The translations under genes and the position numbers were made by a program. Under the pieces are notes generated by a model. That model had not been told where the DNA came from, did not search any database, and worked only from the letters and a program-made list of their open reading frames with translations. A DNA stretch of 61,755 bases from Candidatus Odyssella thessalonicensis L13. GTDB taxonomy: Bacteria > Pseudomonadota > Alphaproteobacteria > Paracaedibacterales > Paracaedibacteraceae. The DNA lies in contig NZ_AEWF01000011.1 of assembly GCF_000190415.1 (NCBI RefSeq), positions 1 to 61,755 of the forward strand, in the 5' to 3' direction. Of the stretch, positions 7,945 through 16,413 are shown in pieces (position 1 is the first letter of the stretch; each line of letters opens with the position of its first letter).

Positions 7945-8718
7945 ATGATGGAGAATCTTCAGCTGGACTTTTTATGGGAAAGGTCAGCGCCCCTAGCTGA
8001 ACCAGAAACAATTGCAATGATCGGCTTCGCGGCTGCGATTATTGCTGTGATAATTAGCGTTATAACACAGACTTCAGGTTTCTTTAGATTCACGGCATGT
8101 ACCATTGTTCCCCTTATGTTTTACTGGGGGGGAGAATCAAAAGCTGCAATAATTATGGCATTTTTTATGATTGCCATTATGATGTCAGCGCTAAACGGAA
8201 GCTTAGGTAATATATTATACGCAATGTTCACCAGCATTCCTTTAAAACAAGATTTCTCACCTCAAAAAAGTGTATCACAATTAAGAAGAGCTAATGGGAA
8301 CTTAACAACAAAAGAGCTCATCATGCTTATTGAAAGATCCCGTCCTTTCTTTGAGAGCTATTTCAACAACCTGAATAATAAAATTACTAAACCCATAAGA
8401 GAGATTATAGCTGAAAAAGAGGTTAGGAGAATACTCGGCCCCCTTAGTAGTTATCTTTGTAACAATGATGGCTATGATGTTGATTCAGAGTTAAGAGAGC
8501 TGGCTGTTAAAATACAGTATGAGCTATGCATATATGCAGAAGAGCATCAGGCTGAAATTGAAGACCATTTCAGAAAAATAGATCAAGGCCTTATTAAGCC
8601 CTTTTCATACTATAGAGCTTTTAAAGATGATTTACCCCTCGCAAGAGACTATCTTGCTAAACAGATTTATTTTAAAAGCTCCAAGGCTTCCTTGAAAAGA
8701 GACGAGAACCTAACCTAA
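7945..8718 (+). CDS. Membrane-anchored protein of unknown function, paralogue 1 (257 aa)
   Basis: The N-terminus MMENLQLDFLWE is followed by two or three hydrophobic helices (residues 20-95), then a soluble C-terminal domain from about residue 125. That domain is shared with the 9739 gene: shared landmarks include RSRPFFESYFNNLN, EVRRILG, DGYDVDSELRE, QYELCIYAEEHQAEIEDHFRKIDQG and IKPFSYYRAFKDDL. I recognise no enzyme motif. Start follows CGGAGGG. The leader sequence is also shared with the paralogue, so both may be co-regulated by the YdaS-like repressor. The C-terminal tail after residue 235 differs. Confidence 0.6.
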   Translation: MMENLQLDFLWERSAPLAEPETIAMIGFAAAIIAVIISVITQTSGFFRFTACTIVPLMFYWGGESKAAIIMAFFMIAIMMSALNGSLGNILYAMFTSIPLKQDFSPQKSVSQLRRANGNLTTKELIMLIERSRPFFESYFNNLNNKITKPIREIIAEKEVRRILGPLSSYLCNNDGYDVDSELRELAVKIQYELCIYAEEHQAEIEDHFRKIDQGLIKPFSYYRAFKDDLPLARDYLAKQIYFKSSKASLKRDENLT

Positions 8719-9198
8719 TTTAATAGGGAGTACCGTTAATCGGTAAACTAAAGGAGATCTCTTAGCACAGCATAATTGATTCTCCTCATCCCCCTCTTCC
8801 TTCTCGTATTCTCCGATCCGGTCATTCTTATTGATGAATATTTTGTTGAAAAGAATTATTTCCTAAAATTCATACATCGAGCTCATTATTAAAGCTGATA
8901 AACCAGCGACGCTTTATGTCAGTATAATAAGATTCTACCCTCTATAATATTGGTGTTACGTTTTAGAATTGTATCTTAATCCTACTCTCTAAGGGGTTTT
9001 ACCCCTCGCGCCACCAAGGGGTGTCCCCATCCTTCCTCCATGGTTATTGCGTGCAGGATGGGTGATCCCCCTCCCCTTGTTCTTGCTACCCCCATCCTTC
9101 GCCAGGAAGTCACCAAGGTTAGAGAGAGGTCTCTAACCTTTCTCTGCTAATTAAAGAAATTAATTGGCAAATTACTAACCTTAAAAGAGAGGAATAAA
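8719..9198. other. Intergenic region with C-rich repeats and a strong hairpin
   Basis: No convincing ORF. Bases 8990-9110 are unusually GC-rich for this window and repeat the motif CCCCATCCTTC with related fragments. A perfect 11-bp stem (AAGGTTAGAGA with TCTCTAACCTT, 4-nt loop) lies at 9115-9140, 59 nt before the next gene, and may act as a terminator or leader structure. Confidence 0.4.
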
Positions 9199-9654
9199 AT
9201 GCAAAATAATAAGATAAGCCGATCCTATGTGACTTTATACAGAACTCTATCTAGGGTTCTCGAGAACAAAAGTGGGTTCCTGTACTTTGTCAGCGATCTC
9301 GCGCAAACACTTCTTCACAACTTTGATGAAGCCAAGCCCATTTATTATTCTCTGACACGTATAGAGCCAACTGAGGAAAGCATAAAGATCTCAGATAACA
9401 GTCTTACGGTAACTGATGAGTTTGGGCAGGAGCATCCGCTTGATTTAAATGTTACTATTCACAATAGAAAGGGGCTTTTAACAAGGATTCATAACTTTGA
9501 AGAACCTAATATACTTCAAGTGTTAGGGTTTTACCATCAAAGCCAACGAAACGTTCATGTCTACCTTTCTTTCTTCAAAGGAGGAGAGGAAAGAGTTTAC
9601 AAGCTTGAAGCGTGGACAGATCGGATAGCTTATTATCAAGAACATCAAGCCTAA
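9199..9654 (+). CDS. Hypothetical protein, 151 aa
   Basis: Not recognised. Soluble alpha/beta composition with no signal peptide or membrane segment. Notable stretches are LSRVLENKSGFLYFVSDLA near the start, then a beta-rich middle (ISDNSLTVTDEFGQEHPLD) and a C-terminal strand region (VHVYLSFFKGGEERVYKLE). The ATG follows AGAGAGGAA. It sits between the two paralogous membrane proteins and ends 79 nt before the start codon of the second, so it may belong to the same accessory locus. Confidence 0.55.
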   Translation: MQNNKISRSYVTLYRTLSRVLENKSGFLYFVSDLAQTLLHNFDEAKPIYYSLTRIEPTEESIKISDNSLTVTDEFGQEHPLDLNVTIHNRKGLLTRIHNFEEPNILQVLGFYHQSQRNVHVYLSFFKGGEERVYKLEAWTDRIAYYQEHQA

Positions 9655-9738
9655 TACAGTAGTTATATATAGTTCCTATATGAATTTATCCATATAGGAA
9701 CCGTATCTTAATATATAGGTTGACGGAGGATAATGAAA

Positions 9739-10410
9739 ATGATGGAGAATCTTCAGCTAGACTTTGTATGGGAAAAGTTAGCGCTCCTGGATGAAATAGA
9801 AATAATTTTGATTATAGGAGGAGTAGCAATGGTTTTCAGTGCGGTTCCTAGGATTGCTAGAATAAGTGTCATTGCTTTCTTTTGTGCAATATTGGTTTAT
9901 CTGTTTCTCTCTTATATGAGGTCGGAAGGATCCAATATAACACCTCTTTTGGGAATATTGATGATTGGTGCTCATCTAAAATTACTGTGCTATACCCCAG
10001 AACCAATTAATATGGACTTAGCGAAAAAAGAACTCTTTATGCACTTCGAATGCTACCGTTCTTTCATTGAGGGCTATTTTAAAAATCTTAATGAAGGGAG
10101 GAGTAAACCCTTAAGTGAGATTGCGGATATAAATGAAGTTAGAAGAATAATCGGTATCCCTTGTAAAGGCTACCTTAATGCCGATGATTACGACACTGAT
10201 CAAGAATTTAGAGAAACAGTTATGAAAGCGCAGTATGAAATGTGTTTGTATGCAGAAGAGAACCAAGCTGAAATAGAGCATCATTTTAGAAGAATTGATC
10301 AAGGAGTTATCAAGCCGTTTTCCTCCGGCCGAGTTTTCCAAGATGATCTACAGCATGCTATGGATTACATTCTATCAAGAGTTTATAAAAGGTGCGGTTT
10401 AAACGGTTAA
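9739..10410 (+). CDS. Membrane-anchored protein of unknown function, paralogue 2
   Basis: Paralogue of the 7945 gene, with the same opening (MMENLQLDF) and the same C-terminal domain (EGYFKNLNEG, EVRRIIG, DADYDTD-like loop, QYEMCLYAEENQAEIEHHFRRIDQG, IKPF). Two hydrophobic helices lie near residues 20-75. The start at 9739 matches the paralogue; an upstream ATG at 9733 would add MK. GGAGG precedes. Its leader (9660-9732) resembles that of paralogue 1, including an ACAGTAGTTATATATA half-site, suggesting a shared repressor. The stretches around the C-terminal domain are much better conserved than the membrane part. Confidence 0.6.
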   Translation: MMENLQLDFVWEKLALLDEIEIILIIGGVAMVFSAVPRIARISVIAFFCAILVYLFLSYMRSEGSNITPLLGILMIGAHLKLLCYTPEPINMDLAKKELFMHFECYRSFIEGYFKNLNEGRSKPLSEIADINEVRRIIGIPCKGYLNADDYDTDQEFRETVMKAQYEMCLYAEENQAEIEHHFRRIDQGVIKPFSSGRVFQDDLQHAMDYILSRVYKRCGLNG

Positions 10411-10539
10411 CTTTGGTCAAAGAAAAGTAAGGCTCGCCTTCTCATCAGCATTTTTTATAGGACACTTTTATTCTAAATAGTTAAACTTTTGGAAAGAGGT
10501 AATCTTCTTATAGATAAGTGCATTTTTATAAATTTATAT

Positions 10540-10561
10540 AAGTGTCACATATGTGACACTT
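10540..10561. promoter_or_regulatory. 22-bp perfect palindrome, copy in arm A
   Basis: Perfect inverted repeat with half-site AAGTGTCACAT, in the gap 10411-10963 next to the traD-like gene. A near-identical palindrome lies at 52126-52149 next to the other traD copy. It is a likely binding site for a plasmid regulator. The rest of this 550-bp gap shows no gene that I can support. Confidence 0.55.
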
Positions 10562-10963
10562 TAAGTGTTCTTATTATGGCGTCTGGTTTAAAAGTTTGTC
10601 TCTCTAAGGAGATCTTATTTACCTTAAGAGGATGTTTAGATTAAATCTTCTTCAGGTGCTCATGCTACATAGTTGTTAAAAACAGATATCTCAATATTTT
10701 CTAAAGATTATAAAAATAATAAAGAGTTTTAAAACTTGTTTTTTGAAAATCGCAAATATTGGATTATAAGCTTCCTTTTAGTTAAGGCTCTCTTTTCGAA
10801 ATAGGTGGCTCTCTTTACTCTTGCTCTTCTGTCACCTTATCTGCTTTTTCTTTATTACTATTTTTTTAGATGAAACCTCTTCCGGAGAACGATTAAAGAA
10901 CGATATTAAAATGTCAAAGATTAACTCTAATAATGGTGACACTTGCAACTCCTTATGTTCTTT

Positions 10964-11311
10964 TTAGAGTAATTCACAAGCAATATTAGCGCCAGTATTA
11001 ATCTCCTTTTCCTCTTCACTTCGAAATTTTAGTGGAGCTTTAGAGGCTTCATTTAAGAAGGCTTGAGCTTTTAATTTCCACAGCTCAAGTGAAGCTTCAC
11101 CCTTTTGAAGATCACGTTTAATTTCAATAAAGGCTCCGAGCAATCCCAAAGCAATTTCTTGCATCTGCGGATCCTTTTGGAGATCGCTCCCAGGGATAAG
11201 ACCCACCGCCTCAAACAGGCCGGCTTTTTCAATAAGCCCCCCTAATTGGATGAGAGTTCGAGTCCGAGCCTGACGGAACCCGTACCCCGCTATTCCTGAG
11301 CGATTTTTCAT
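10964..11311 (-). CDS. traD: TraD-like conjugal transfer protein
   Basis: The core RQARTRTLIQLGGLIEKAGLFE followed by EIALGLLGAFIEIKRDLQ matches small TraD proteins of the Ti-plasmid transfer (Dtr) region, where traC and traD lie across oriT from traA. The order here is the same: traD and traC on one strand, oriT, then traA on the other. Length is 115 aa; the last 20 residues differ from the arm B copy (90 aa), which stops earlier. Its molecular role in relaxosome formation or coupling is not well defined in the family. Confidence 0.65.
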   Translation of the reverse strand: MKNRSGIAGYGFRQARTRTLIQLGGLIEKAGLFEAVGLIPGSDLQKDPQMQEIALGLLGAFIEIKRDLQKGEASLELWKLKAQAFLNEASKAPLKFRSEEEKEINTGANIACELL

Positions 11312-11378
11312 CTGATAAATCTTTTGTTTTAGTTTAAGAGATTGACGCTGATATGTATGCCATTTAAGTTCTAAAACT

Positions 11379-11609
11379 TTAGTCGGCAGAGTTTGGAAAG
11401 GAATTCGATAGCTTAAGCCAGTCCTCCTTAGTTTTACCGGAGTAATGCCATGCTTGCTGAATCAGGGTTAACGCTAAGGACGGAGAAAAGTCTTCGCCAA
11501 GAATCTTCTGCGATTCATGATAAAGGTGTTCTGCGATCTTCAGTTGTAATTTTTGTTGTTCGGCTTGCAAGTCTTGAAGCTTTTTAGATAAGGTATCTAT
11601 TTTTTTCAT
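11379..11609 (-). CDS. traC: TraC-like relaxosome accessory protein
   Basis: 76-aa protein with a charged N-terminal coiled coil (MKKIDTLSKKLQDLQAEQQKLQLKIAEHL), then a compact region, as in the small TraC proteins encoded beside oriT in Ti-type Dtr regions, which assist the relaxase at oriT. The ATG follows CGAGGATATAA. It is about 80 percent identical by eye to the arm B copy at 51258. It probably shares a transcript with traD downstream. In arm A an extra gene (11627-12046) separates it from oriT. In arm B it is next to oriT. Confidence 0.6.
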   Translation of the reverse strand: MKKIDTLSKKLQDLQAEQQKLQLKIAEHLYHESQKILGEDFSPSLALTLIQQAWHYSGKTKEDWLKLSNSFPNSAD

Positions 11610-11626
11610 TTATATCCTCGGTTAAG

Positions 11627-12046
11627 TTAGTTGATCTCAATGCTAAGTGAAGAATGCCAGTAGTTTACCGTTTCTTGAAGTGATTCTATGATCTGAAAAA
11701 TTTTGGTATGAGGCTTTTCACTACATTTAAGTTTGATCGTTGTTTTTTGAACAGAGGGGTGCCCAAACTTCTCTTTAAATTCGTCATCATTAATGTAGCA
11801 AAGATAGGTGTTAACTTTATGTGCTATTCGCTGAATTATGTAGTGGGAACCATCTAAATACCCAACCGATACAATGAAGAGATGAGTATTTCCATCTTTA
11901 GCTGTTGTTATCACATCAATTCGGTTAACGAGCTCGCTTGGAATAGGATGCCCATCCCCGTTAATCTCCTCAGGAGGAATGATGTTTTCTTGTAAGGATT
12001 CCTCTTTTTTAAAAAGCCATTCTTTAATTTTTTTTATCCAAGTCAT
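11627..12046 (-). CDS. Hypothetical protein, possibly DUF6572-like, 139 aa
   Basis: The central region VNRIDVITTAKDGNTHLFIVSVGYLDGSHYIIQRIAHKVNTYLCYI resembles DUF6572-type proteins (VIDxI-D followed by helix for long-chain contacts), but this is a weak recognition. The N-terminus is basic (MTWIKKIKEWLFKKEE). It sits between traC and oriT only in arm A, so it is an insertion relative to arm B. It may be transcribed together with traC and traD. No function can be assigned. Confidence 0.5.
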   Translation of the reverse strand: MTWIKKIKEWLFKKEESLQENIIPPEEINGDGHPIPSELVNRIDVITTAKDGNTHLFIVSVGYLDGSHYIIQRIAHKVNTYLCYINDDEFKEKFGHPSVQKTTIKLKCSEKPHTKIFQIIESLQETVNYWHSSLSIEIN

Positions 12047-12149
12047 CCTGATCTCTTAGATCTTATGTGTTGCCAATTTTTAGAGTTTTCTGTAAAGAGG
12101 TGACCCCCTTTACTATCCCTCCGCTCTTTGAAAGTGTGAGGGTTAATCA

Positions 12150-12269
12150 TGAATAATGGATAACATTTTCTATAAGTCCGCAGCAATAAAAAATTGCAAG
12201 GCGCGCTTATACATTGCATAATAGCAATGTCGCTGTGACGCAAGCGTCAATGCTTTGTAGGTAAGATGA
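12150..12269 (+). other. oriT: Candidate origin of transfer (oriT), arm A
   Basis: This divergent intergenic region between the traC side and traA carries CAAGGCGCGCTTATAC (12197-12212), which closely resembles the nic region of Ti-plasmid and other MOBQ origins (AAGGGCGCAATTATAC type). Next to it are an inverted repeat TTGCATAATAGCAA and GACGCAAGCGTC (12237-12248). The 120 bp are nearly identical to 51059-51178 in inverted orientation, unlike neighbouring noncoding DNA, so the sequence is under constraint. Confidence 0.7.
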
Positions 12270-15200
12270 ATGGCCATTTATCACGCTCATATTAAAACTC
12301 TGGGACGCTCTGATCGTAACACGGTCGGAGCGCTGGCTTATCGCAGCGGCACACGGCTTCAAGAAGAGCGAACTGGTGAGCTTTTTAATTACCGCAACAA
12401 AGCAGTTGAGCATGTCGAATTGTTGATTCCTGAGAACGCTCCCCAATGGGCCCAGGATCTTAAAGCCCTCATTGCCCAGGACCGCGAAAAAGGCGTTCAA
12501 AAGTTATCCGATCTTGCAGAATCTGCTGAAAAAAGAATTGATGCTCAAGTCTATAAAGATTTCGAATTTGCTCTTCCCGCTGAGCTCACCTCAGAGCAAA
12601 ATATTGCCTTATTGCGGGAGTTTATTCAGGACCAGTTTTGTAAACGCGGCATCACAGTTCTGACTAATTTTCATAATGATTATGACAAAAATTCAGGTCA
12701 GAATAAGCCCCATTGTCATGCGGTTCTTTTAACACGCGAGCTCACTGAGAAAGGGTTATCTGAAGAAAAAAATCGTACCTGGAATCAAACGACATTGCTA
12801 GAAGAATGGCGGGAGCAATTAGCCGCTTATACAAACTTCCATTTACACCTTCACGGTCATCAAGCGCGCATTGATCATCGCTCTTATGAAGAGCGCGGCA
12901 TTGATATTGAAGCCCAACCCAAACTCTCTCGCAGCGTCCAAGAAATGGAGGGCCGTCTTAAGGATATTTCTTCACTTTCCATGAGCCAACCGCAGACGGA
13001 TAAAGCTCAAGAATTCAATCATATTAAGCTTAAAAATATGTACCGGATCATGAAGCAATCGGACCTGGTTTTTAAGATTGTTCACAAGTCGCAAGCAACA
13101 TTTATGTGGGGCGATGTCCAAAAAGTTCTGGCCCGTTATCTGGATGATCCAGAAGTCTTTCAAGCTTATGAAGCACAGCTGCGTAATTCGCCAGAACTTA
13201 AGCTCTTAAGAGAGACACAAGAAGGTCATGTATATACCACAAAGACCATGCTCAAAAAGGAGCTCAATTTAGTAGAGCGCGCTCATCAATTAAGCCAAGC
13301 TCCGGGCTTTCAAGTGACCTCAAGCAGTGTTGAGAAGCACCTTCAAGCTTATAACGAAAAGTATGCCGCTAACGGGGGCTTAACAGTCGATCAGAAAGAG
13401 GCGTTGACTCATATTGTTGACAACAAAAAGCTAGTGGCCGTGGTGGGATATGCCGGCACCGGCAAGTCGTCCATTCTGACATGTGCGCAAGAAATCTGGA
13501 AGGATAATGGCTACAAGGTTTATGGATTAGCACCGACTGGGAAAGCTGCTCAGAATTTACAAACTGAAGGCATTAAATCGATGACGCTGCATCGGTTTTT
13601 GCAGCACTACCATCAAGGCCGCAGCCAGTTCAATCAAAAGTCGGTTCTGATCCTAGATGAAGCAGGTATGGTCGATATCTCCCGCTTTGAAGAGCTCTTA
13701 GGAGCCGTTCAGAAGTTGGGGGTCAAGCTCGTCACGGTGGGCGATGGACGCCAGCTTCAGCCAATTGAAGCAGGCGCTGCCTTCCGTTTAGTGACCCGAG
13801 AAACGGGCGTGGCCAAGCTCGAAACGATTATCCGTCAAAATGAGACCTGGATGAAGGAGGCAACGCAGCACTTTGGCCGTGGTGAAACTGAAGCGGCCTT
13901 GCAGAAGTATCACGACCACGACCGCGTAAAGATTATTGATGAGCCTTTGCCCTCTATTCAACGCTTGGCAGACACCAAGAATTATGTGGGTCTTGTAGAG
14001 GCCTTTAATACGGCGGTTCGTTCTCAAAAGCTGGTCGGCTGGACCTTCCGCAGTGGCCTTGAGCTCAATGGGGTGGAAAAGGAAAGAGGAAACAATCAGC
14101 TAGAGCAGTGGAAACAATTGGAAGCTGAAGCGGCCCAAGCCATCACTCAGCATATTGATGCTTGCCGTCCAGCTCTTCAGATCTTAAAGACGGATCCCTA
14201 CCGGCTTGCGGCGCATCTGGTTAGTGAAACAGACTCGCAATTGAAAAAGCTCCAAGTCCAGCGCCTCGTGCAGCAATGGGGCCTCGACGGCCAAAGGAGA
14301 GACGGTGAAGCCTTTATCTGTCAGCCAAAGCAAGAGACTCAAGCGGCCCTGATGCGCGATTGGCATGCCTCCATTCAAGCGGAGCCTCACAAGTCCCATG
14401 TGTTAATGGCTTTTACCTTAAAAGAGACGGAAGCTTTAAATGAGCAAGCGCGACTGTTACGTATTCAAGATGGCACGGTCGACAAACAAAGCTTTACCCA
14501 TACGATTATGCGTCTTGAAGAAAATGATTTCGGCGACCAAAGCAAACTTCAAAAGCAACGTGCTTTTTCTAAAGGCGATCGCCTTTTGTTTATGAAGAAT
14601 GATCAAGGTTTAGGGGTGCGCAATGGTATGCTTGGCACCATTGAAGAGATTAATGCGACCAAATTAAAAGTTCGCTTAGATGGTAAAGACGGCAAACAAG
14701 GCGAACTCGTTTCTTTTGCCTCTAAGGTGTATCCTTACTTTGATTTAGGCTGGGCCATTAACATCAACAAGCAGCAAGGGGCGACTAACGATAAAAGCTT
14801 TATTCTAGCCTCGAACCATTTCCACAGCAATATCTCGTATGTGGCGTTAACACGTCATCGTGAAAACGCCTATATTTATGGGAGTGCTCAAGAGTTTTGG
14901 ACAGAAGGAGTCTTAATCAAGCAACTCTCAAAGCAGCAAGAGAAACTCTCTTCGCTCGATTATATTGATACCGATCAAGCACTAAAACTGGTGAGAGAAG
15001 AGAGCTCAATTATTCGAGAAGCTTTGGAGAAAGTCACCAATACCCTCAAAGCCATCCATTATACGGCCAAACGTAGCCTTAACCATTGGCTACATAAGGA
15101 TCCCCAGTTTGAGACGCTTCTGATAGAGACCGCTTTACCTGAAGCTCAGCGTGCTAAGACTCTTAACCAAGACAAGGCTCTCACTTTAGACTCCACTCCT

Positions 15201-15770
15201 CCTCGACTAGAGATAAGCCTTCCTACTGCAGAGGCTCCCAAGTCATGGAAAGAAATGTTGGTCGATCTAGAAAAACAGGATATGGAAAAACGTATCTTCC
15301 AAGCCACCGGGAGAACGTTGCAAGAGTATCAGCAAGCGAAAGCTCAATTCTTCCAATCTTCCTCTGCTCCATCCTTGCCGCAAACCCCTCAAGCGTCTTG
15401 GAAGGAGATGTTAGCCAAAATGCAGAAGCAACATAACGCCAATTCTCCTTCTCGGATGAGCGCAGCTAAAGCAACGCCAGACCAAGCATCGGTCTCTTCT
15501 TACCGGCCTCAGTTTGAGAAAGATGTCCTGGCTTTCCGAGAGGCTTATCACTCTTATAAAGAAGCCGAAGCTCAAGGTAAAACCACCCTAGCCGATAAAC
15601 AAGCGCTCGCTCAGCAAGCAGTGGCTCTTGCAAAAGATGACAATGCTATGTTTTATATGCGCGGTTGGTACCCCGACTTGCATCAAAATGTTCAAGCTCT
15701 CGCAAAAGATTATGAGAAACAACAAATCCAACAACAAAACCGCAGTTTAGGTCGCGACTTAAGCCGCTAA
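12270..15770 (+). CDS. traA: Ti-type conjugative relaxase/helicase TraA (MOBQ)
   Basis: A 1166-aa relaxase-helicase fusion that nicks oriT and unwinds the strand for transfer. The N-terminal MobA/MobL domain shows GALAYRSG (Tyr24, probable catalytic Tyr) and KPHCHAVLLTREL (His metal site) near residue 150. The helicase part has Walker A VVGYAGTGKSS (about 390), Walker B LILDEAGMVD (about 460), and GWAININKQQGATND plus YVALTRHRE (830-860), as in TraA/RecD2-like SF1 enzymes. The start overlaps the end of the oriT region. The first 1040 residues are near-identical to the arm B copy; the last 125 are clearly different. A membrane accessory gene follows after 18 nt. Confidence 0.93.
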   Translation: MAIYHAHIKTLGRSDRNTVGALAYRSGTRLQEERTGELFNYRNKAVEHVELLIPENAPQWAQDLKALIAQDREKGVQKLSDLAESAEKRIDAQVYKDFEFALPAELTSEQNIALLREFIQDQFCKRGITVLTNFHNDYDKNSGQNKPHCHAVLLTRELTEKGLSEEKNRTWNQTTLLEEWREQLAAYTNFHLHLHGHQARIDHRSYEERGIDIEAQPKLSRSVQEMEGRLKDISSLSMSQPQTDKAQEFNHIKLKNMYRIMKQSDLVFKIVHKSQATFMWGDVQKVLARYLDDPEVFQAYEAQLRNSPELKLLRETQEGHVYTTKTMLKKELNLVERAHQLSQAPGFQVTSSSVEKHLQAYNEKYAANGGLTVDQKEALTHIVDNKKLVAVVGYAGTGKSSILTCAQEIWKDNGYKVYGLAPTGKAAQNLQTEGIKSMTLHRFLQHYHQGRSQFNQKSVLILDEAGMVDISRFEELLGAVQKLGVKLVTVGDGRQLQPIEAGAAFRLVTRETGVAKLETIIRQNETWMKEATQHFGRGETEAALQKYHDHDRVKIIDEPLPSIQRLADTKNYVGLVEAFNTAVRSQKLVGWTFRSGLELNGVEKERGNNQLEQWKQLEAEAAQAITQHIDACRPALQILKTDPYRLAAHLVSETDSQLKKLQVQRLVQQWGLDGQRRDGEAFICQPKQETQAALMRDWHASIQAEPHKSHVLMAFTLKETEALNEQARLLRIQDGTVDKQSFTHTIMRLEENDFGDQSKLQKQRAFSKGDRLLFMKNDQGLGVRNGMLGTIEEINATKLKVRLDGKDGKQGELVSFASKVYPYFDLGWAININKQQGATNDKSFILASNHFHSNISYVALTRHRENAYIYGSAQEFWTEGVLIKQLSKQQEKLSSLDYIDTDQALKLVREESSIIREALEKVTNTLKAIHYTAKRSLNHWLHKDPQFETLLIETALPEAQRAKTLNQDKALTLDSTPPRLEISLPTAEAPKSWKEMLVDLEKQDMEKRIFQATGRTLQEYQQAKAQFFQSSSAPSLPQTPQASWKEMLAKMQKQHNANSPSRMSAAKATPDQASVSSYRPQFEKDVLAFREAYHSYKEAEAQGKTTLADKQALAQQAVALAKDDNAMFYMRGWYPDLHQNVQALAKDYEKQQIQQQNRSLGRDLSR

Positions 15771-15788
15771 TAATAAGGAGATATTTTT

Positions 15789-16391
15789 ATGGAAACTTCA
15801 CAGTCTGTTACTGAACCTATTAAAGAGTTGACCAGTACCCTGTTTATCATGAATGGAATTGCTGAACAGCTCGAAAAAGAACGAGACGTCATCGTCTCAT
15901 CAGCGAGCCAAATCTCAACCTGTACTAAGCAATTTGAAAAGGCCATTCAGAATCTAACTGAGTTGTCGCCTAAGTTAACCAACGATCTTGAAAGGGTGAT
16001 CATAACGATCTCGAAAGCGGTGGCCGAGAATACAGCAAGCGAGATCAATCGTTTCTTACTTGAAAAGACGGCAGATCAAATGAGTGCCGAGTTAGAAAGA
16101 GTGCAACGGCAATCCTTTGATGTTAATCATCAGCTGGCGCGAGGCTTAGACAGAATCAAATTCTTAAACAGAGGCTTTGTAGCGGCGGTTTTAGGAGCCG
16201 TATTTCTGGGGGGACTTTTCGCTGGTGGACTTGTCCATTATCTCTTTCCACCGATCGATGCCACGATGAGTACCAAACTTCAATATGGTGAGTATTTTTC
16301 TCAAGCTTGGCCAAAACTGTCAGAAAAAGAACAGGAGCAGTTTATGGCAAAAGTGAAAGCTGCGACAAAAAATCCTAAGTCAATCCTTTAG
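15789..16391 (+). CDS. TraA-linked membrane accessory protein, 200 aa
   Basis: The first 130 residues are helical and coiled-coil-like (IAEQLEKERDVIVSSASQIS and LERVQRQSFDVNHQL). One transmembrane helix follows (about 132-155, AAVLGAVFLGGLFAGGLVHYLF). A conserved tail reads LQYGEYFSQAWPKLSEKEQEQFMAKV. It starts 18 nt after traA and has a counterpart at the same place in arm B with only about half of its residues identical. The arrangement resembles DUF6118-type genes that follow traA-like genes in other alphaproteobacteria, but the sequence is not clearly that family. A role in docking the relaxase at the membrane is an inference. Confidence 0.6.
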   Translation: METSQSVTEPIKELTSTLFIMNGIAEQLEKERDVIVSSASQISTCTKQFEKAIQNLTELSPKLTNDLERVIITISKAVAENTASEINRFLLEKTADQMSAELERVQRQSFDVNHQLARGLDRIKFLNRGFVAAVLGAVFLGGLFAGGLVHYLFPPIDATMSTKLQYGEYFSQAWPKLSEKEQEQFMAKVKAATKNPKSIL

Positions 16392-16413
16392 AATATAAGA
16401 GTAGAAAAAGATT

